A stretch of DNA of 64,000 nucleotides from an uncultured Eubacteriales bacterium (GCA_902781095.1 CACZHW010000001.1:1-64000), one strand, 5' to 3'; shown: positions 16,569 to 25,791, counted from the first letter of the stretch. The notes: a model not told the origin generated them from the letters alone. Numbers and translations: made by a program.

Positions 16569-17064
16569 GATGCTCTCCTCCATTCTCTCCGCACACGAGC
16601 GCCCGGCGGATCTCCTCCGCCATTCCGTCCGGAACCATCCCGCTGATGTCCCCGCCGAACGCGGCGATCTGCCGCACGACGCTGGAACTGATGTCCGCGC
16701 AGTCTTCCGACGTGGCCAGCAGCAGCGTCTCCACGCCGCCCAGCCGCCGGTTGATCCGCGCCATCTGAAACTCCGTTTCAAAATCGCCCAGCGGCCGGAC
16801 GCCGCGGACGACAGCCTGTGCCCCCTGTTCCCGCGCGCAGTCGACGAGCAGGCCGCCGTGCGAGATGACCCGCACGTTTTCAAGCTGCCGGCACGCGTAC
16901 CGGAGCAGCCGTATGCGCTCCTCGACCGAGATCGTCCCCCGCTTGTCGGGATTCGTCATCACCGCGACCACCAGCGTATCGCAGAGCGCCGCGGCGCGCG
17001 CGATGATATCCGCGTGCCCGCGGGTGACGGGATCGAAGCTCCCCGCATAGAGCAGTGTGTTCAT
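16558..17064 (-). CDS. coaD: Phosphopantetheine adenylyltransferase
   Basis: A 168-residue enzyme for the fourth step of coenzyme A synthesis, transferring AMP to 4'-phosphopantetheine. Seen in the sequence: YAGSFDPVTRGH at residues 6-17 with the TRGH nucleotide motif, a VVRGVRPLGDFETEFQMA substrate loop in the middle and an ISSSVVRQIA motif near the C-terminus. The ATG at 17064 is chosen because it matches the family start and follows GGGGAATAGG. The rsmD stop lies one base upstream, the classical rsmD-coaD arrangement. Confidence 0.96.
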   Translation of the reverse strand: MNTLLYAGSFDPVTRGHADIIARAAALCDTLVVAVMTNPDKRGTISVEERIRLLRYACRQLENVRVISHGGLLVDCAREQGAQAVVRGVRPLGDFETEFQMARINRRLGGVETLLLATSEDCADISSSVVRQIAAFGGDISGMVPDGMAEEIRRALVCGENGGEHHGR

Positions 17065-17065
17065 C

Positions 17066-17620
17066 CTATTCCCCCTGGCGCACCCGCACGAAGCTGATTT
17101 CGGTATCGCCGTACCGCCGGCATCCGTCCACGGCAAAGCGCGCGTCCAGCACGGGCGGCGTCCCGCGGCGGTGCTCCACGACGATCAGCGCGTCCGCACA
17201 AAGCAGCGAAGCCTCCAGCAGCCGCGCACAGATCTCTCCGGTGTTCTCCATCCGGTAGGGCGGATCGAGAAAAACAAGGCTGAAGGGTTCTTCTCCCGAA
17301 AGGCGGCGGATACACGCCGCATAGTCGCCGGAAAAGACGCTGCACCGGTCCCCGCAGCGCACGGCCCCGATGTTTTTGCGGATGCACTGGAGGGCGGCGC
17401 GGTCCTTGTCGCACAGGACGGCGTACGCCGCGCCGCGGCTGAGCGCCTCCAGGGACAGCGCGCCGGTGCCCGCAAACAAATCCAGCACCCTCGCGTCTTC
17501 CAGGCGGGGCGCCAGAATGTTGAACAGCGATTCCCTTACGTAATCCTGTGTGGGGCGCGTAGTGCTGCCCGCCGGTGCGATCAGCGTGCGCCCCCTGGCT
17601 TCCCCTGCGATAATCCGCAC
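17066..17620 (-). CDS. rsmD: 16S rRNA (guanine966-N2)-methyltransferase
   Basis: A 184-residue SAM-dependent methyltransferase. Seen in the sequence: MRIIAGEARGR start, RPTQDYVRESLFNIL, the SAM motif DLFAGTG at residues 47-53 and the catalytic DPPY at 119-122. It methylates G966 of 16S rRNA in the small subunit. The start is a GTG. It heads the rsmD-coaD-coiled coil-glycosyltransferase-mazG run and has a good promoter 24 bases upstream. Confidence 0.95.
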   Translation of the reverse strand: MRIIAGEARGRTLIAPAGSTTRPTQDYVRESLFNILAPRLEDARVLDLFAGTGALSLEALSRGAAYAVLCDKDRAALQCIRKNIGAVRCGDRCSVFSGDYAACIRRLSGEEPFSLVFLDPPYRMENTGEICARLLEASLLCADALIVVEHRRGTPPVLDARFAVDGCRRYGDTEISFVRVRQGE

Positions 17621-17643
17621 ACCCGGTCAGCCCTTTCTGTTGA

Positions 17644-17672
17644 TTATATCAGACGCCGTTCGGCTTTTCAAG
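17644..17672 (-). promoter_or_regulatory. Promoter of the rsmD-coaD operon
   Basis: On the minus strand: TTGAAA (17667-17672), a 17-base spacer and TATAAT (17644-17649), 24 bases before the rsmD GTG. This is the best promoter candidate for the genes down to mazG. Confidence 0.75.
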
Positions 17673-17685
17673 ACCGCGCCGCGCG

Positions 17686-18546
17686 TCACACCAGGCGCCG
17701 GTCCTTTCCCCGCTGCGCATCCGTCCGCTGCCCGTAATGCACTTCGCCGCCGCCGCGGACCAGTTCGTCCGCCAGCTTTTTGCGGCCCTGCCGGCGCACC
17801 GCGGCGCGCACTGCCTTGCGCTCCCGCTTTTCCAGCGCAGCCTGGCGCCGCGGTCCTAAGCAGTACGCCGCGAAATAGGCGATCGGGTAGGCGAGCAGGA
17901 AGACAGGCGCGAGCCTGTCCAGCAGCAGCGCGCTCTTCTGCGGATCGGGGAAGAAACCCACAAAGGTCATCTCCATGAGGCGCACGACGATCCGGATGAG
18001 GATCCTGGCGTCCGGCGCGGCCTGCTCGGTATAGGCGCCAAGCGGCGCCATGACGTCCTCTCTTGCGCCGTAGGTCGCCGTCAGCCAGGTCGGCAGATCC
18101 TGCAGCGTGTAGCGGTAGGGCTCGGCCGTAAGCGCAATGAACAGCGCCAGCAGCAGCGGGACGGCGAAGACGAGCAGCAGTGCCGCCGCCGCCTTGAGCG
18201 GATGCCAGCACGCCGCGTCCTCCTCCGGCAGCAGGGTCTTGCCCTCCGCCTCCATCCTGGCGGCCCGCCGGCCGGCCGCTGCGTCCCGCATGCCGGCGCC
18301 GAGCCCCTCCGATGCGAACAGCGCAAGGATGACCGCGAGGATCAGCACCGAGATCCCCGCGCGCACGAAAGGCGCGCTGATCGCGGAGAGGCCGCTGAAC
18401 ATGAGCCCCAGCACCACGGCCGCCAGCAGCAGCAGCGCGATGCGGCGCGCCAGGTGCGGCACATCCTTCGCCCAGGCGCGCGCAAGACGCGTCCCGGGTG
18501 AGTTTTTTATCTTTGCGGCCCCTTCCGCCGCCTTTTGCTGCGCCAT
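17686..18546 (-). CDS. Polytopic membrane protein of unknown function
   Basis: A 286-residue protein with about five hydrophobic segments (near residues 38-58, 62-80, 118-140 and 215-235 among others) and a strongly basic C-terminal tail (KRERKAVRAAVRRQGRKK). No family motif was recognised. Its ATG abuts the stop codon of the cyclo-ligase gene (TAAATG), so the two are coupled. The gene ends just before the rsmD promoter. A function cannot be assigned. Confidence 0.7.
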   Translation of the reverse strand: MAQQKAAEGAAKIKNSPGTRLARAWAKDVPHLARRIALLLLAAVVLGLMFSGLSAISAPFVRAGISVLILAVILALFASEGLGAGMRDAAAGRRAARMEAEGKTLLPEEDAACWHPLKAAAALLLVFAVPLLLALFIALTAEPYRYTLQDLPTWLTATYGAREDVMAPLGAYTEQAAPDARILIRIVVRLMEMTFVGFFPDPQKSALLLDRLAPVFLLAYPIAYFAAYCLGPRRQAALEKRERKAVRAAVRRQGRKKLADELVRGGGEVHYGQRTDAQRGKDRRLV

Positions 18547-19131
18547 TTATTCCTCTCCCCGGAGGGGCAGAATCCCCTCCTCCGTCAGTACCGCGTCCAT
18601 CCGGCAATCCAGCGGCCCCATGGGCACGCTCTCCAGCAGGCAGGCCGCGTGGCACACTCCCAGCCGGAAGCCGCGGGTTTCCGGCAGAAAGCGGTCGTAG
18701 TACCCCGCTCCCTGTCCGAGCCTGCCGCCCGTCCTGTCAAAGGCGAGGCCGGGCACGAGGATGAGGTCGATTTCATCCGGGTCAACCGCCCCGCAGGCGG
18801 CCACGGGCTCCGGTATGCCCATGCACCCGGGCGAGAGTTCCTCCGGGCCCCGCACGGCCAGCGCCAAAAGTCGCTTTCCCTCGCAGCGCGGCAGGACGAC
18901 GCGCTTTTTGGACTGCCAGAGCGCCGAAAGCGCCGGCGTCAGATCGGCCTCGCCGCGCACGGCGGCGTAAGCCATCACGGTTCCCGCCTGCCGCCACAGC
19001 GGCCAGGCAGCCAGATGCCGCAGAAACTCCCGCGCGCACCCGAGCTGCTGTTCCGGCGGCAGGGCGAGCCGCACGGCGCGCATCCGCCGGCGGAGCTCCG
19101 CCTTCTCACGGCGGATCAGAAGTTCATCCAT
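18547..19131 (-). CDS. 5-formyltetrahydrofolate cyclo-ligase
   Basis: A 194-residue enzyme that converts 5-formyl-THF to 5,10-methenyl-THF with ATP. Seen in the sequence: an N-terminal KAELRRRMRAVR helix, the IDLILVPGLAFDRTGGRLGQGAGYYDRFL region that binds ATP and substrate, and a VCHAACLLESVPMGPLD segment. The ATG at 19131 fits homologue length; a GTG at 19161 with a GAGGTG site four bases before it is an alternative that adds ten residues. It overlaps the end of alr by 16 bases. Confidence 0.9.
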   Translation of the reverse strand: MDELLIRREKAELRRRMRAVRLALPPEQQLGCAREFLRHLAAWPLWRQAGTVMAYAAVRGEADLTPALSALWQSKKRVVLPRCEGKRLLALAVRGPEELSPGCMGIPEPVAACGAVDPDEIDLILVPGLAFDRTGGRLGQGAGYYDRFLPETRGFRLGVCHAACLLESVPMGPLDCRMDAVLTEEGILPLRGEE

Positions 19132-20231
19132 ACGCGCGGCACACGCTCGCCGGGCGAGCACAGCACCTCATAGTCGATGGTGTTCAGCCAGCCGGCCATC
19201 TCGCCGGCCGAAATGCACTCCGTCCCCTGGCTGCCCAGCAGCACGACCTCGTCGCCGGGCATGACGCCGGGAACGTCCGTCACATCCACCATCATCTGGT
19301 CCATGCAGATGCGCCCCACGATGGGCGCCCGCTTGCCGCGGACCAGCACACAGCCCTTGCCCGTGATGCCGCGCCGGTAACCGTCCGCGTACCCGACGGG
19401 GACGGTCATGATGCGCGTCTCGCGCCGGGCCTCAAAGATGCCGCCGTAGCTCACGCGGTCGCCCGGGGCGATGGTCTTCACGTAGACCGCCTGCGTCACC
19501 CAGCGCATGACCGGCGCAAGGTCGGTCACCTCCGGCACGGGCGGGCAGCCGTAGAGCGCGATGCCCGCGCGCACCATGTCGCAGTGGATTTCCGGATACC
19601 GGAAGATGGAGGCCGTGTTGGCCGCGTGGCGCACGATGGGCGACGGATGGACCGCCGCGATCGCGGCGCACAGGGTACGGAAGCGCTCCGCCTGCCGCAG
19701 GGTGCCTGCCCGGTCGTCCTCGTCCGCCGTCGCCATGTGCGTAAAGCAGCCCGTCAGCTCGACGCCGGGCAGGCTGTCGATGAGGCGCACGAGTTCCTGC
19801 GCCTCCTCCGGCGTCCGCACGCCGATGCGCCCCATGCCCGTGTCCAGCCCCAGGTGCACCTGCACCGGACGGCCCGTCTTCGTGCCCGCCAGGTTCAGCA
19901 GATGCACGCGCTCCGCGTCAAAGACGACCTGGGTCAGCGAGTGCTCGCTGTCCGCTTCGGCCGCCGCACGGGTCAGGATGCCGCCCAGCACCAGGATCGG
20001 GGCCTTGATGCCCGCCCGCCGCAGCGCCTCGCCCTCCTCCGGAATGGCCACCGCCAGCGCGTCCGCGCCGTGGCCCAGCGCGGCCCACGCCACCTGCGCC
20101 GCGCCGTGCCCGTAGGCGTTGGCCTTGACCACCGCCATAAACTTCGCGCCGGGCGCGATATAGCGCCGCATCACGTCCATGTTGTGCCGCACGGCGTTCA
20201 GGTCGATCTCACAGTAATTCAGCCGATACAT
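19116..20231 (-). CDS. alr: Alanine racemase
   Basis: A 371-residue PLP enzyme that makes D-alanine for peptidoglycan. Lys36 in AVVKANAYGHG binds PLP, and the second catalytic base is Tyr in VSYGGIF near residue 267. GRICMDQMMVDVTD near residue 310 and a VLLGSQG loop complete the C-terminal beta domain. It starts with ATG and lies 14 bases after the HD hydrolase gene in a long minus-strand run. Confidence 0.96.
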   Translation of the reverse strand: MYRLNYCEIDLNAVRHNMDVMRRYIAPGAKFMAVVKANAYGHGAAQVAWAALGHGADALAVAIPEEGEALRRAGIKAPILVLGGILTRAAAEADSEHSLTQVVFDAERVHLLNLAGTKTGRPVQVHLGLDTGMGRIGVRTPEEAQELVRLIDSLPGVELTGCFTHMATADEDDRAGTLRQAERFRTLCAAIAAVHPSPIVRHAANTASIFRYPEIHCDMVRAGIALYGCPPVPEVTDLAPVMRWVTQAVYVKTIAPGDRVSYGGIFEARRETRIMTVPVGYADGYRRGITGKGCVLVRGKRAPIVGRICMDQMMVDVTDVPGVMPGDEVVLLGSQGTECISAGEMAGWLNTIDYEVLCSPGERVPRVWMNF

Positions 20232-20245
20232 ACCCCATGCCTCCG

Positions 20246-20824
20246 TCAGGCCGACAGCGCGGCCACCTCTTCATTGATCGCAGCCTCGTCCGGCTTCATC
20301 GCCTCCAGGGTGCGCAAAAGCAGCTCGTCCAGCGTCCAGCCCAGCATCTCGGCGCCCCTGGCGATGATCTCCCGCGAGCAGCCGGCCGCAAAGCTCTTCG
20401 ACTTGTACTTCTTCTTCAGGCTGGAGAGCTCCATATCCGTGATGCTGCCTGAGGGGCGCACCGGCGCGCAGGCCCCGATAAGGCCCGTCAGCTCGTCGCA
20501 CGCAAAGAGCACCTTTTCCATCTCGTCCTCAGGCTTCACGTCGCTGCAGACGCCGTAGCCGTGGCACGTGACGGCGTGGATGAGCCGCTCGTCGGCGCCC
20601 GCCTCCCGCAGCAGCTCCACGCACTTTTTGCAGTGCTGCTCCGGCCAGCGTTCGAAATCGATGTCGTGCAGAATGCCCACGCACTCCCAGAAGTCCGCCT
20701 CGTCCGCGCGCCCCAGCTCCTGCGCCATCCGGCGCATGACGCGCCCGACCGTGATCGCGTGGCGCACGTGAAACTCCTCCTGGTTGTACTGCCTCAGCAG
20801 CGCCAGCGCTTCCTCTCTCGTCAT
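20246..20824 (-). CDS. HD-domain hydrolase
   Basis: A 192-residue metal-dependent phosphohydrolase-like protein. Metal ligands of the HD fold are visible as H22 in HVRHAITVG, HDID near residue 53 and a distal DELTGL aspartate near residue 110, and ECVGILHDIDFERWP is typical of small HD proteins often called hydrolases. The substrate is unknown. Its ATG overlaps the end of the MscS gene by four bases. Confidence 0.85.
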   Translation of the reverse strand: MTREEALALLRQYNQEEFHVRHAITVGRVMRRMAQELGRADEADFWECVGILHDIDFERWPEQHCKKCVELLREAGADERLIHAVTCHGYGVCSDVKPEDEMEKVLFACDELTGLIGACAPVRPSGSITDMELSSLKKKYKSKSFAAGCSREIIARGAEMLGWTLDELLLRTLEAMKPDEAAINEEVAALSA

Positions 20825-21669
20825 ACCGGTTCTCCTTTCGCCTGATGGTCAATCTCGACGTGCGTGCTGCCGTAAGTCAGCGGGATGCCGTCCTTCTCCA
20901 GCTCCTCCCGGATGACCGCGAGAAACTGATGATACACCGTCCAGTAATCCTTCGTCGGCACGAAAAGCCGCGCCACGTACTCCACGCCGTTATCCTTGAA
21001 GGCCAGCACCGCCGCAAAGGGCGGTCTGTCCGTCTCGTACCCCTCCCCGGCCCGCCGGCAGGCGCGCTCAAGCGCCGATACGACCCGGTCCGTGGCGTAC
21101 TCATAGCCCACGCGAACCGCCAGATTGATCCTGCGCGTCGGCTTGGCGGAATAGTTGATGATCCGCTGGGAGGCGATCTCGCTGTTGGGAATCAGGATCA
21201 GCTGGTTGTCCGCCGTCACCAGGTGCGTATAGAACAGGTTGATCGTCTCCACCGTGCCCGAGACGGAAGGCGTCTCCACCCAGTCGCCCTGCGCAAAGGG
21301 GCGGTTGGCCAGCACGACGATGCCGCTCACCACGTTGGTCAGCAGATTCTGCACGGACAGCGAGACGGCGAGGGCCAGCAGGCTCAGCAGCGCCACAAAG
21401 GACGTCATCGGGATACCCAGCTGCGAGAGCACCGTCGAGAACAGCACCAGCAGCAGCAGCGCGCGAAACGCGGAGAGCAGGAAATCCGTCAGCGCCTGGT
21501 TGGTCTGGGCGAAGCGGCTGCTCGCCCGCCTCGCGCCGTTCATCAGCAGGCGGATGACGATCAGCCCGACGACAAACGTGCCGAGCGCTCTTGCGGCCTC
21601 CTCCCACGAGATGCCGCGCACGGCGAGCAGGACCTCTTCCACCTGGGTCTGCGCCTGTGCCGTATCCAC
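20821..21669 (-). CDS. Small-conductance mechanosensitive channel (MscS family)
   Basis: A 282-residue membrane protein with three transmembrane helices (about residues 22-42, 62-85, 90-110), the pore-lining third helix being rich in Ala/Gly/Leu. It is followed by the MscS beta domain with NRPFAQGDWVETPSVSGTVETINLFYT and an IPNSEIASQ stretch. It opens under membrane tension to release osmolytes. The start is a GTG after an AGGAGGGAGG site. It is followed by coupled genes for an HD hydrolase and alanine racemase. Confidence 0.93.
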   Translation of the reverse strand: MDTAQAQTQVEEVLLAVRGISWEEAARALGTFVVGLIVIRLLMNGARRASSRFAQTNQALTDFLLSAFRALLLLVLFSTVLSQLGIPMTSFVALLSLLALAVSLSVQNLLTNVVSGIVVLANRPFAQGDWVETPSVSGTVETINLFYTHLVTADNQLILIPNSEIASQRIINYSAKPTRRINLAVRVGYEYATDRVVSALERACRRAGEGYETDRPPFAAVLAFKDNGVEYVARLFVPTKDYWTVYHQFLAVIREELEKDGIPLTYGSTHVEIDHQAKGEPV

Positions 21670-21723
21670 GGGCCTCCCTCCTTTCTGCCTTGCTGCACCC
21701 CGCCGCGCCGCGGCGGGCCTTCG

Positions 21724-23214
21724 TCAGGGCGCGTCCTTTTCGGCGCGCACGCTGCGCACGCCGAAGTAGTCAGCCATGGAGACGTTCGTCCAGACCGTCG
21801 GGTCCGCATACGCCGTCGGCTTGCCCGTCAGCGTCCGCACGGTCCACGCCGGCAGCAGGACGTCGTCCTCCTCTCCGGCCTCTTCGCACAGCGCGTATTC
21901 CCGCCGGAACTGCTGCACGTACCGCCGCTGCGTCCCGTCCATCTGGTCGCCCGTCAGCCGCACGTAGTTTTTCCACTGTCCGCCCGCGGCGCAGACAAGC
22001 AGCGCCACCAGCGCGGCCGCCGCGCACAAGCGTCCCGCCTTTTCCCCGGCGAGCGCCGCGCGCTGCTCCTCCCGCAGCCTTCCCGTCACCATCAGCCATA
22101 CGACGGGCAGCGAGAGCACCACGTAGTCGTGATACATGTTGACGACGCGGCCGGAACCCGCATAGCCGGAAGAGTACATGTGCGGCACGATCATGGCGCA
22201 GAGGACCGCGTAAAAGCCCAGTAGGGTCAGCGGGACCGGCGGCAGCGCCGGGTTTTTGCCGCGCCGCGTCCATCCGCGGCAAAGCGCCGGCGTCAGCAGC
22301 AGCAGCAGCGCCAGCAGCGGCGTTTTCAGGCTGAACCGGGCGACGTACTTTGCGGCGTCCCGCGCCGTCCACAGCAGGGAGGCAAACAGCCAGCCGGCCC
22401 CGCTCTCGTGGGCGCCGTCCGTCGCCATGCGCACCTTGTTGCCCGGCGCGATCACCGAGAGCAGCAGACCGATTCCCAGCGGGAGCAGGAAGAGCGCCGT
22501 GCGGATACAAGCCCCTCGCTGCCCGGCGTCCGCCCGCGATGCCCACAGGCGCTGCAGCGCCATCATCGCAAGCGCGGAGAGCGCCATCATCGCCGTGATG
22601 TAGTTGTCCATCCCCAGCGCGAAGAAAGCGGCCGCCAGCGCGGCAAAGGCGAGAGGCCGCCTGCCGCCCTTTTCGCCCGTCCGGCCCGCGGCAAAGACGT
22701 CCGCGCCGGTCAGCAGCAGCAGCGCCGCCGCGTTGGCGCCCGTGTAGAACCACGCGCCGTTGAACCAGTAAATTCCCTCCACGATATCCGGCAGGAAGCA
22801 CAGCTGAATGACCAGCAGCGCCGCCGTAACTGCCGGCAGCGCCTGCCCCGGCAGCCCCGCGCGGCGAAGAAAGTGCGAAAGAAAGACGAGGACCGCCGCG
22901 ATGTCCAGCGCCAGCAGTACCGCGGCGTGCACGCCGTAGTGTGCAAGGTCGAAGACCGCCGGGTTCAGCGCCATCACCACGATGCCGGTGAAGGTCCCCT
23001 GCCAGTCGCGCCAGGTGCGCAGCGCATAGCTGACGGCATCTTTGACGACGTGCAGGACGCTGCCTGTCTCAAGCCAGGTTTTGTGCGTGTAGGTCGCGAA
23101 GGTGAAGTCGTCCGTCGCGGGGTGTGCGGCGCCCGCGCCCAAAAAGAAAGGCGCAAGGACCACACAGCACGCCGCGATGCACAGCGCCACGTAAAGTCCC
23201 CGCCTTCCCTTCAT
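21724..23214 (-). CDS. DUF6056-like polytopic membrane protein
   Basis: A 496-residue integral membrane protein with roughly twelve hydrophobic segments. After the first helix it carries HPATDDFTFATYTH, and later GNKVRMA and MYHDYVVLSLP stretches that recall DUF6056 and other GT-C-fold glycosyltransferase-like proteins, including an acidic pair after the first helix. Transfer of a sugar from a lipid carrier is possible but not shown. I start at the ATG at 23214, which follows GGAGGCAACTGCA; the GTG further upstream is less likely. It lies between ychF and the MscS gene. Confidence 0.75.
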   Translation of the reverse strand: MKGRRGLYVALCIAACCVVLAPFFLGAGAAHPATDDFTFATYTHKTWLETGSVLHVVKDAVSYALRTWRDWQGTFTGIVVMALNPAVFDLAHYGVHAAVLLALDIAAVLVFLSHFLRRAGLPGQALPAVTAALLVIQLCFLPDIVEGIYWFNGAWFYTGANAAALLLLTGADVFAAGRTGEKGGRRPLAFAALAAAFFALGMDNYITAMMALSALAMMALQRLWASRADAGQRGACIRTALFLLPLGIGLLLSVIAPGNKVRMATDGAHESGAGWLFASLLWTARDAAKYVARFSLKTPLLALLLLLTPALCRGWTRRGKNPALPPVPLTLLGFYAVLCAMIVPHMYSSGYAGSGRVVNMYHDYVVLSLPVVWLMVTGRLREEQRAALAGEKAGRLCAAAALVALLVCAAGGQWKNYVRLTGDQMDGTQRRYVQQFRREYALCEEAGEEDDVLLPAWTVRTLTGKPTAYADPTVWTNVSMADYFGVRSVRAEKDAP

Positions 23215-23258
23215 TGCAGTTGCCTCCGTCCGGGTATCCACTGAAACACGCAGGCCGG

Positions 23259-24356
23259 TTATACGTTAAACCGGAAGAGCGTCACGTCTCCGTCCTGCAT
23301 CACGTAGTCCTTGCCCTCGCTGCGCACCAGGCCCTTTTCCTTGCAGGCCGCCATGCTGCCCAGCCGGCTGAGCTCCTCAAAGGAGACGATTTCCGCGCGG
23401 ATGAAGCCGCGCTCGAAATCCGTGTGGATCTTGCCCGCCGCCTGCGGCGCCTTGGTGCCCTTTTTAATCGTCCACGCGCGGCACTCGTCCTCGCCCGCGG
23501 TGAGGAAGGAGATGAGGCCCAGCAGATCGTAGCACTCGGTGATGAGCCGGTCCAGTCCGCTCTTGCCGATGCCCAGCTCCTCCAGGAACATCGCCTTCTC
23601 GTCCGGCTCCATACCGGCCACGTCCTCCTCGATCTTGGCGGAGATGACCAGCACCTTGGCGTTCTCTTCCGCCGCGATCGCCTTGACATCCGGAACCCCC
23701 GGCAGTTCGTCCTCCGGCTTGCCCAGGTCATCCTCCCGGATGTTGCACGCGTAGATGACAGGCTTCGTGGTCAGGAGGAACCACTCCCGGGCGATTTCCC
23801 TGTCCCTGTCGCTCATGGGGCAGGTGCGCGCAGGCTGCAGTTCGTCCAGATGTGCAAGCAGGCGCGCGGCCAGGTCGGCTTCCTCCGCGTAATGCTTGTC
23901 GCCGCTCTTCACCATCTTGGCGGCCTTCTCCTGCCGCTTGGCCACGGTCTCTCGGTCCGCCGCGATGAGCTCCACGTTAATGGTCTCGATGTCGCTGCGG
24001 GGATCGTGGCTGTCCGCGTGCCGGATGATGTCCGGATCCTCGAAGCAGCGCACGACGTGCACGATGGCCTCGCACTCGCGGATGTGCGAAAGGAACTTGT
24101 TGCCCAGGCCCTCGCCGCGGCTTGCGCCCTTCACCAGGCCCGCGATGTCCACGAACTCGATCACGGCCGGGGTCTTCTTCTTGGGATGGTACATCTCGGC
24201 CAGCTTGTCCAGCCGCTCGTCCGGCACGGCCACGACGCCCGTGTTCGGCTCGATGGTGCAGAACGGATAATTCGCCGCCTCCGCGCCCGCCTGTGTGATC
24301 GCATTAAACAAAGTGGACTTGCCGACGTTCGGCAGCCCCACCACGCCCAGTTTCAT
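23259..24356 (-). CDS. ychF: Redox-regulated ATPase YchF (Obg-family)
   Basis: A 365-residue P-loop protein, the usual YchF length. Walker A is GLPNVGKST at residues 7-15. VDIAGLVKGASRGEGLGN covers the switch region, and NxxE (CNIRED in place of NKxD) explains the family's preference for ATP. A C-terminal TGS-like domain ends with DGDVTLFRFNV. It binds ribosomes and is linked to oxidative-stress control. The ATG at 24356 is preferred because it gives MKLGVVGLPNVGK and follows GGAGAAGA. Confidence 0.96.
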   Translation of the reverse strand: MKLGVVGLPNVGKSTLFNAITQAGAEAANYPFCTIEPNTGVVAVPDERLDKLAEMYHPKKKTPAVIEFVDIAGLVKGASRGEGLGNKFLSHIRECEAIVHVVRCFEDPDIIRHADSHDPRSDIETINVELIAADRETVAKRQEKAAKMVKSGDKHYAEEADLAARLLAHLDELQPARTCPMSDRDREIAREWFLLTTKPVIYACNIREDDLGKPEDELPGVPDVKAIAAEENAKVLVISAKIEEDVAGMEPDEKAMFLEELGIGKSGLDRLITECYDLLGLISFLTAGEDECRAWTIKKGTKAPQAAGKIHTDFERGFIRAEIVSFEELSRLGSMAACKEKGLVRSEGKDYVMQDGDVTLFRFNV

Positions 24357-24431
24357 TCTTCTCCAACTCCTTATCGGTCCGGCTCCATCCTTACGGCAGC
24401 CGGTCTCTTCGTCTTTTCGGATACAGAAAAA

Positions 24432-24471
24432 GAGCTTTTCTGCAACAAACCGTATTGTAGCAGAAAAGCTC
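24432..24471. terminator. Strong terminator downstream of the small exported protein genes
   Basis: A perfect 12-bp stem (24432-24443 with 24460-24471) and a 16-base loop. On the minus strand it is followed by TTTTTCTG, on the plus strand by CCTTTTC. It ends the transcript of the 24539-25684 genes before ychF. Confidence 0.85.
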
Positions 24472-24538
24472 CCTTTTCTCAATGGCCGTTTTGCGATTTT
24501 GCCCCTTCAGGCAAAAGCCGCGTTCGCCCGGCTTCCCG

Positions 24539-25081
24539 TCATTTCTCCACCATCCACAGGTCGCTGATGAAATCGATGCAGGTCTGGACCTGTTCGTCCG
24601 TCAGCACCGTGCCGTCAATCGCCGGATACATGAGGAAGGAGATGTAGTAACCTTTATAGACCGTCGTGATGTCCAGCGTGGAATTCACGGGGTCCATGTC
24701 GCGCGAGATGATGAGCTTCGTGCCGTGGGCGGTCTCGCCGTAGGTGACCGTCGGCTCCTTCATGTCTTCAATTGCGACCAGGCTCAGCTCTTCCAGTTCG
24801 TTTTCCGTGAAGTCGTTCAGGGTGCGCCCGGCGTACTCCTTGCTGGCGGCCACCGCAAACAGGATGCTCGGGCGCAGGCCGTCCTCCGCCTCCAGGGAGC
24901 CGACGATCAGATCCTCGTCCACCTGGTTTTCCTCGTAGCGGTACCCCTCCGGTACCGTGCAGGTCAGCGAGAACTTCCCCCGGATCTCGACGGTCTCGCT
25001 GGGCGCCTGCGCAGCCTCGCCGGCCGCCAGGCACGGGAGCAGCAGCGCCAGGGCCAGGATGATCCAAATGCTCTTTTTCAT
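24539..25081 (-). CDS. Small exported protein, family B of the SH3-linked cluster
   Basis: A 180-residue secreted protein with a signal peptide ending about residue 20 (CLAAGEA). It has no known domain. Its layout, GLRPSILFAVAASKEYAG, LNDFTENELEEL, a YGETAHGTKLIISRD strand pair, TTVYKGYYISF and a final LTDEQV...DLWMVEK, matches the C-terminal half of the 268-residue fusion protein at 29514-30320 and, more distantly, the two 187-residue proteins in this cluster. It follows an SH3 protein gene by 27 bases. Function unknown; pairing with SH3 proteins suggests a cell-surface role. Confidence 0.75.
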   Translation of the reverse strand: MKKSIWIILALALLLPCLAAGEAAQAPSETVEIRGKFSLTCTVPEGYRYEENQVDEDLIVGSLEAEDGLRPSILFAVAASKEYAGRTLNDFTENELEELSLVAIEDMKEPTVTYGETAHGTKLIISRDMDPVNSTLDITTVYKGYYISFLMYPAIDGTVLTDEQVQTCIDFISDLWMVEK

Positions 25082-25108
25082 AGCCTCATTCTCTCCTCTC
25101 TCGGCGCG

Positions 25109-25684
25109 TCATTTCACTGTGGCGGTATACCGCGTATAAATATAGCCGACACGGCCGGTATACGGATCGCGCGCCTGCAGCCAAGAGCGTCCTGCGGCGA
25201 TGACCTCCAGCGTATAACCCATGTACAGGCGGTCGATGACCTCCGTATACGTGCTGGGCCCGTAGCGGAAATTGACGTAGCCGGACGGCTTGGAGGGCTG
25301 CACGGTGATGGAATAGGCGTTCGTCTGCCGCATGCTGCGGAATTCGGCGTTCATCGCCGCCAGGATGTCGTCCCCGGAAGTCGAATCGGATGTGCTGGAC
25401 GACTGCCTGCTGCCCGATCCGGAATCGCCCCGGATGTGCTCCGTCTTTACATAGGCCCTGCCGGACTTGTATTTGATCTCGGTGAAGCTCCCCTTCCTGC
25501 CGTACACGGTGACGTTCGTGCCTGAGGCGAGCTTGCCGATGAGGTTCTGGGTGCTCGCCGTCGAGTAGACGCCGATCTCATGTCCGTTCGCCTTGTAAAC
25601 ATAGGCGGCCAGCGCCGGGACCGCCGCCAGGGTCAGCAGCAGTGCGGCCGCCAGCAGCACCGCCCATCTCGTCTTTCTCATCAT
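25109..25684 (-). CDS. Exported protein with two SH3-like domains
   Basis: A 191-residue secreted protein. Signal peptide at residues 1-30 (two methionines at the start; the ATG at 25684 follows GGAGAACGG). A first SH3-like module covers about residues 31-88 (EIGVYSTASTQNLIGKLASGTNVTVYG), followed by a Ser/Gly-rich linker with SGSGSRQSSSTSDSTSGD, and a second SH3_3-type module at about 130-185 (VNFRYGPSTYTEVIDRLYMG, GRVGYIYTRY). SH3_3 domains bind cell-wall or partner peptides. It precedes a family B gene and follows a terminator, so it begins a new unit. Confidence 0.8.
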   Translation of the reverse strand: MMRKTRWAVLLAAALLLTLAAVPALAAYVYKANGHEIGVYSTASTQNLIGKLASGTNVTVYGRKGSFTEIKYKSGRAYVKTEHIRGDSGSGSRQSSSTSDSTSGDDILAAMNAEFRSMRQTNAYSITVQPSKPSGYVNFRYGPSTYTEVIDRLYMGYTLEVIAAGRSWLQARDPYTGRVGYIYTRYTATVK

Positions 25685-25756
25685 CCGTTCTCCTTTCCGT
25701 ATGCAGCCGGGCGCACACAGCTCAGCCATCTGCGCCGGTTGCTCTTCCCGTTTCAT

Positions 25757-25791
25757 AAAAGGGCTGTCCCAGTTGCCGGGGCAGCCCTTTT
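25757..25791. terminator. Bidirectional terminator inside the SH3 cluster
   Basis: Fourteen-base arms (25757-25770 with 25778-25791, one mismatch) around a 7-base loop, flanked by AAAA and TTTT. It ends the four-gene unit that starts at 28189. Confidence 0.8.
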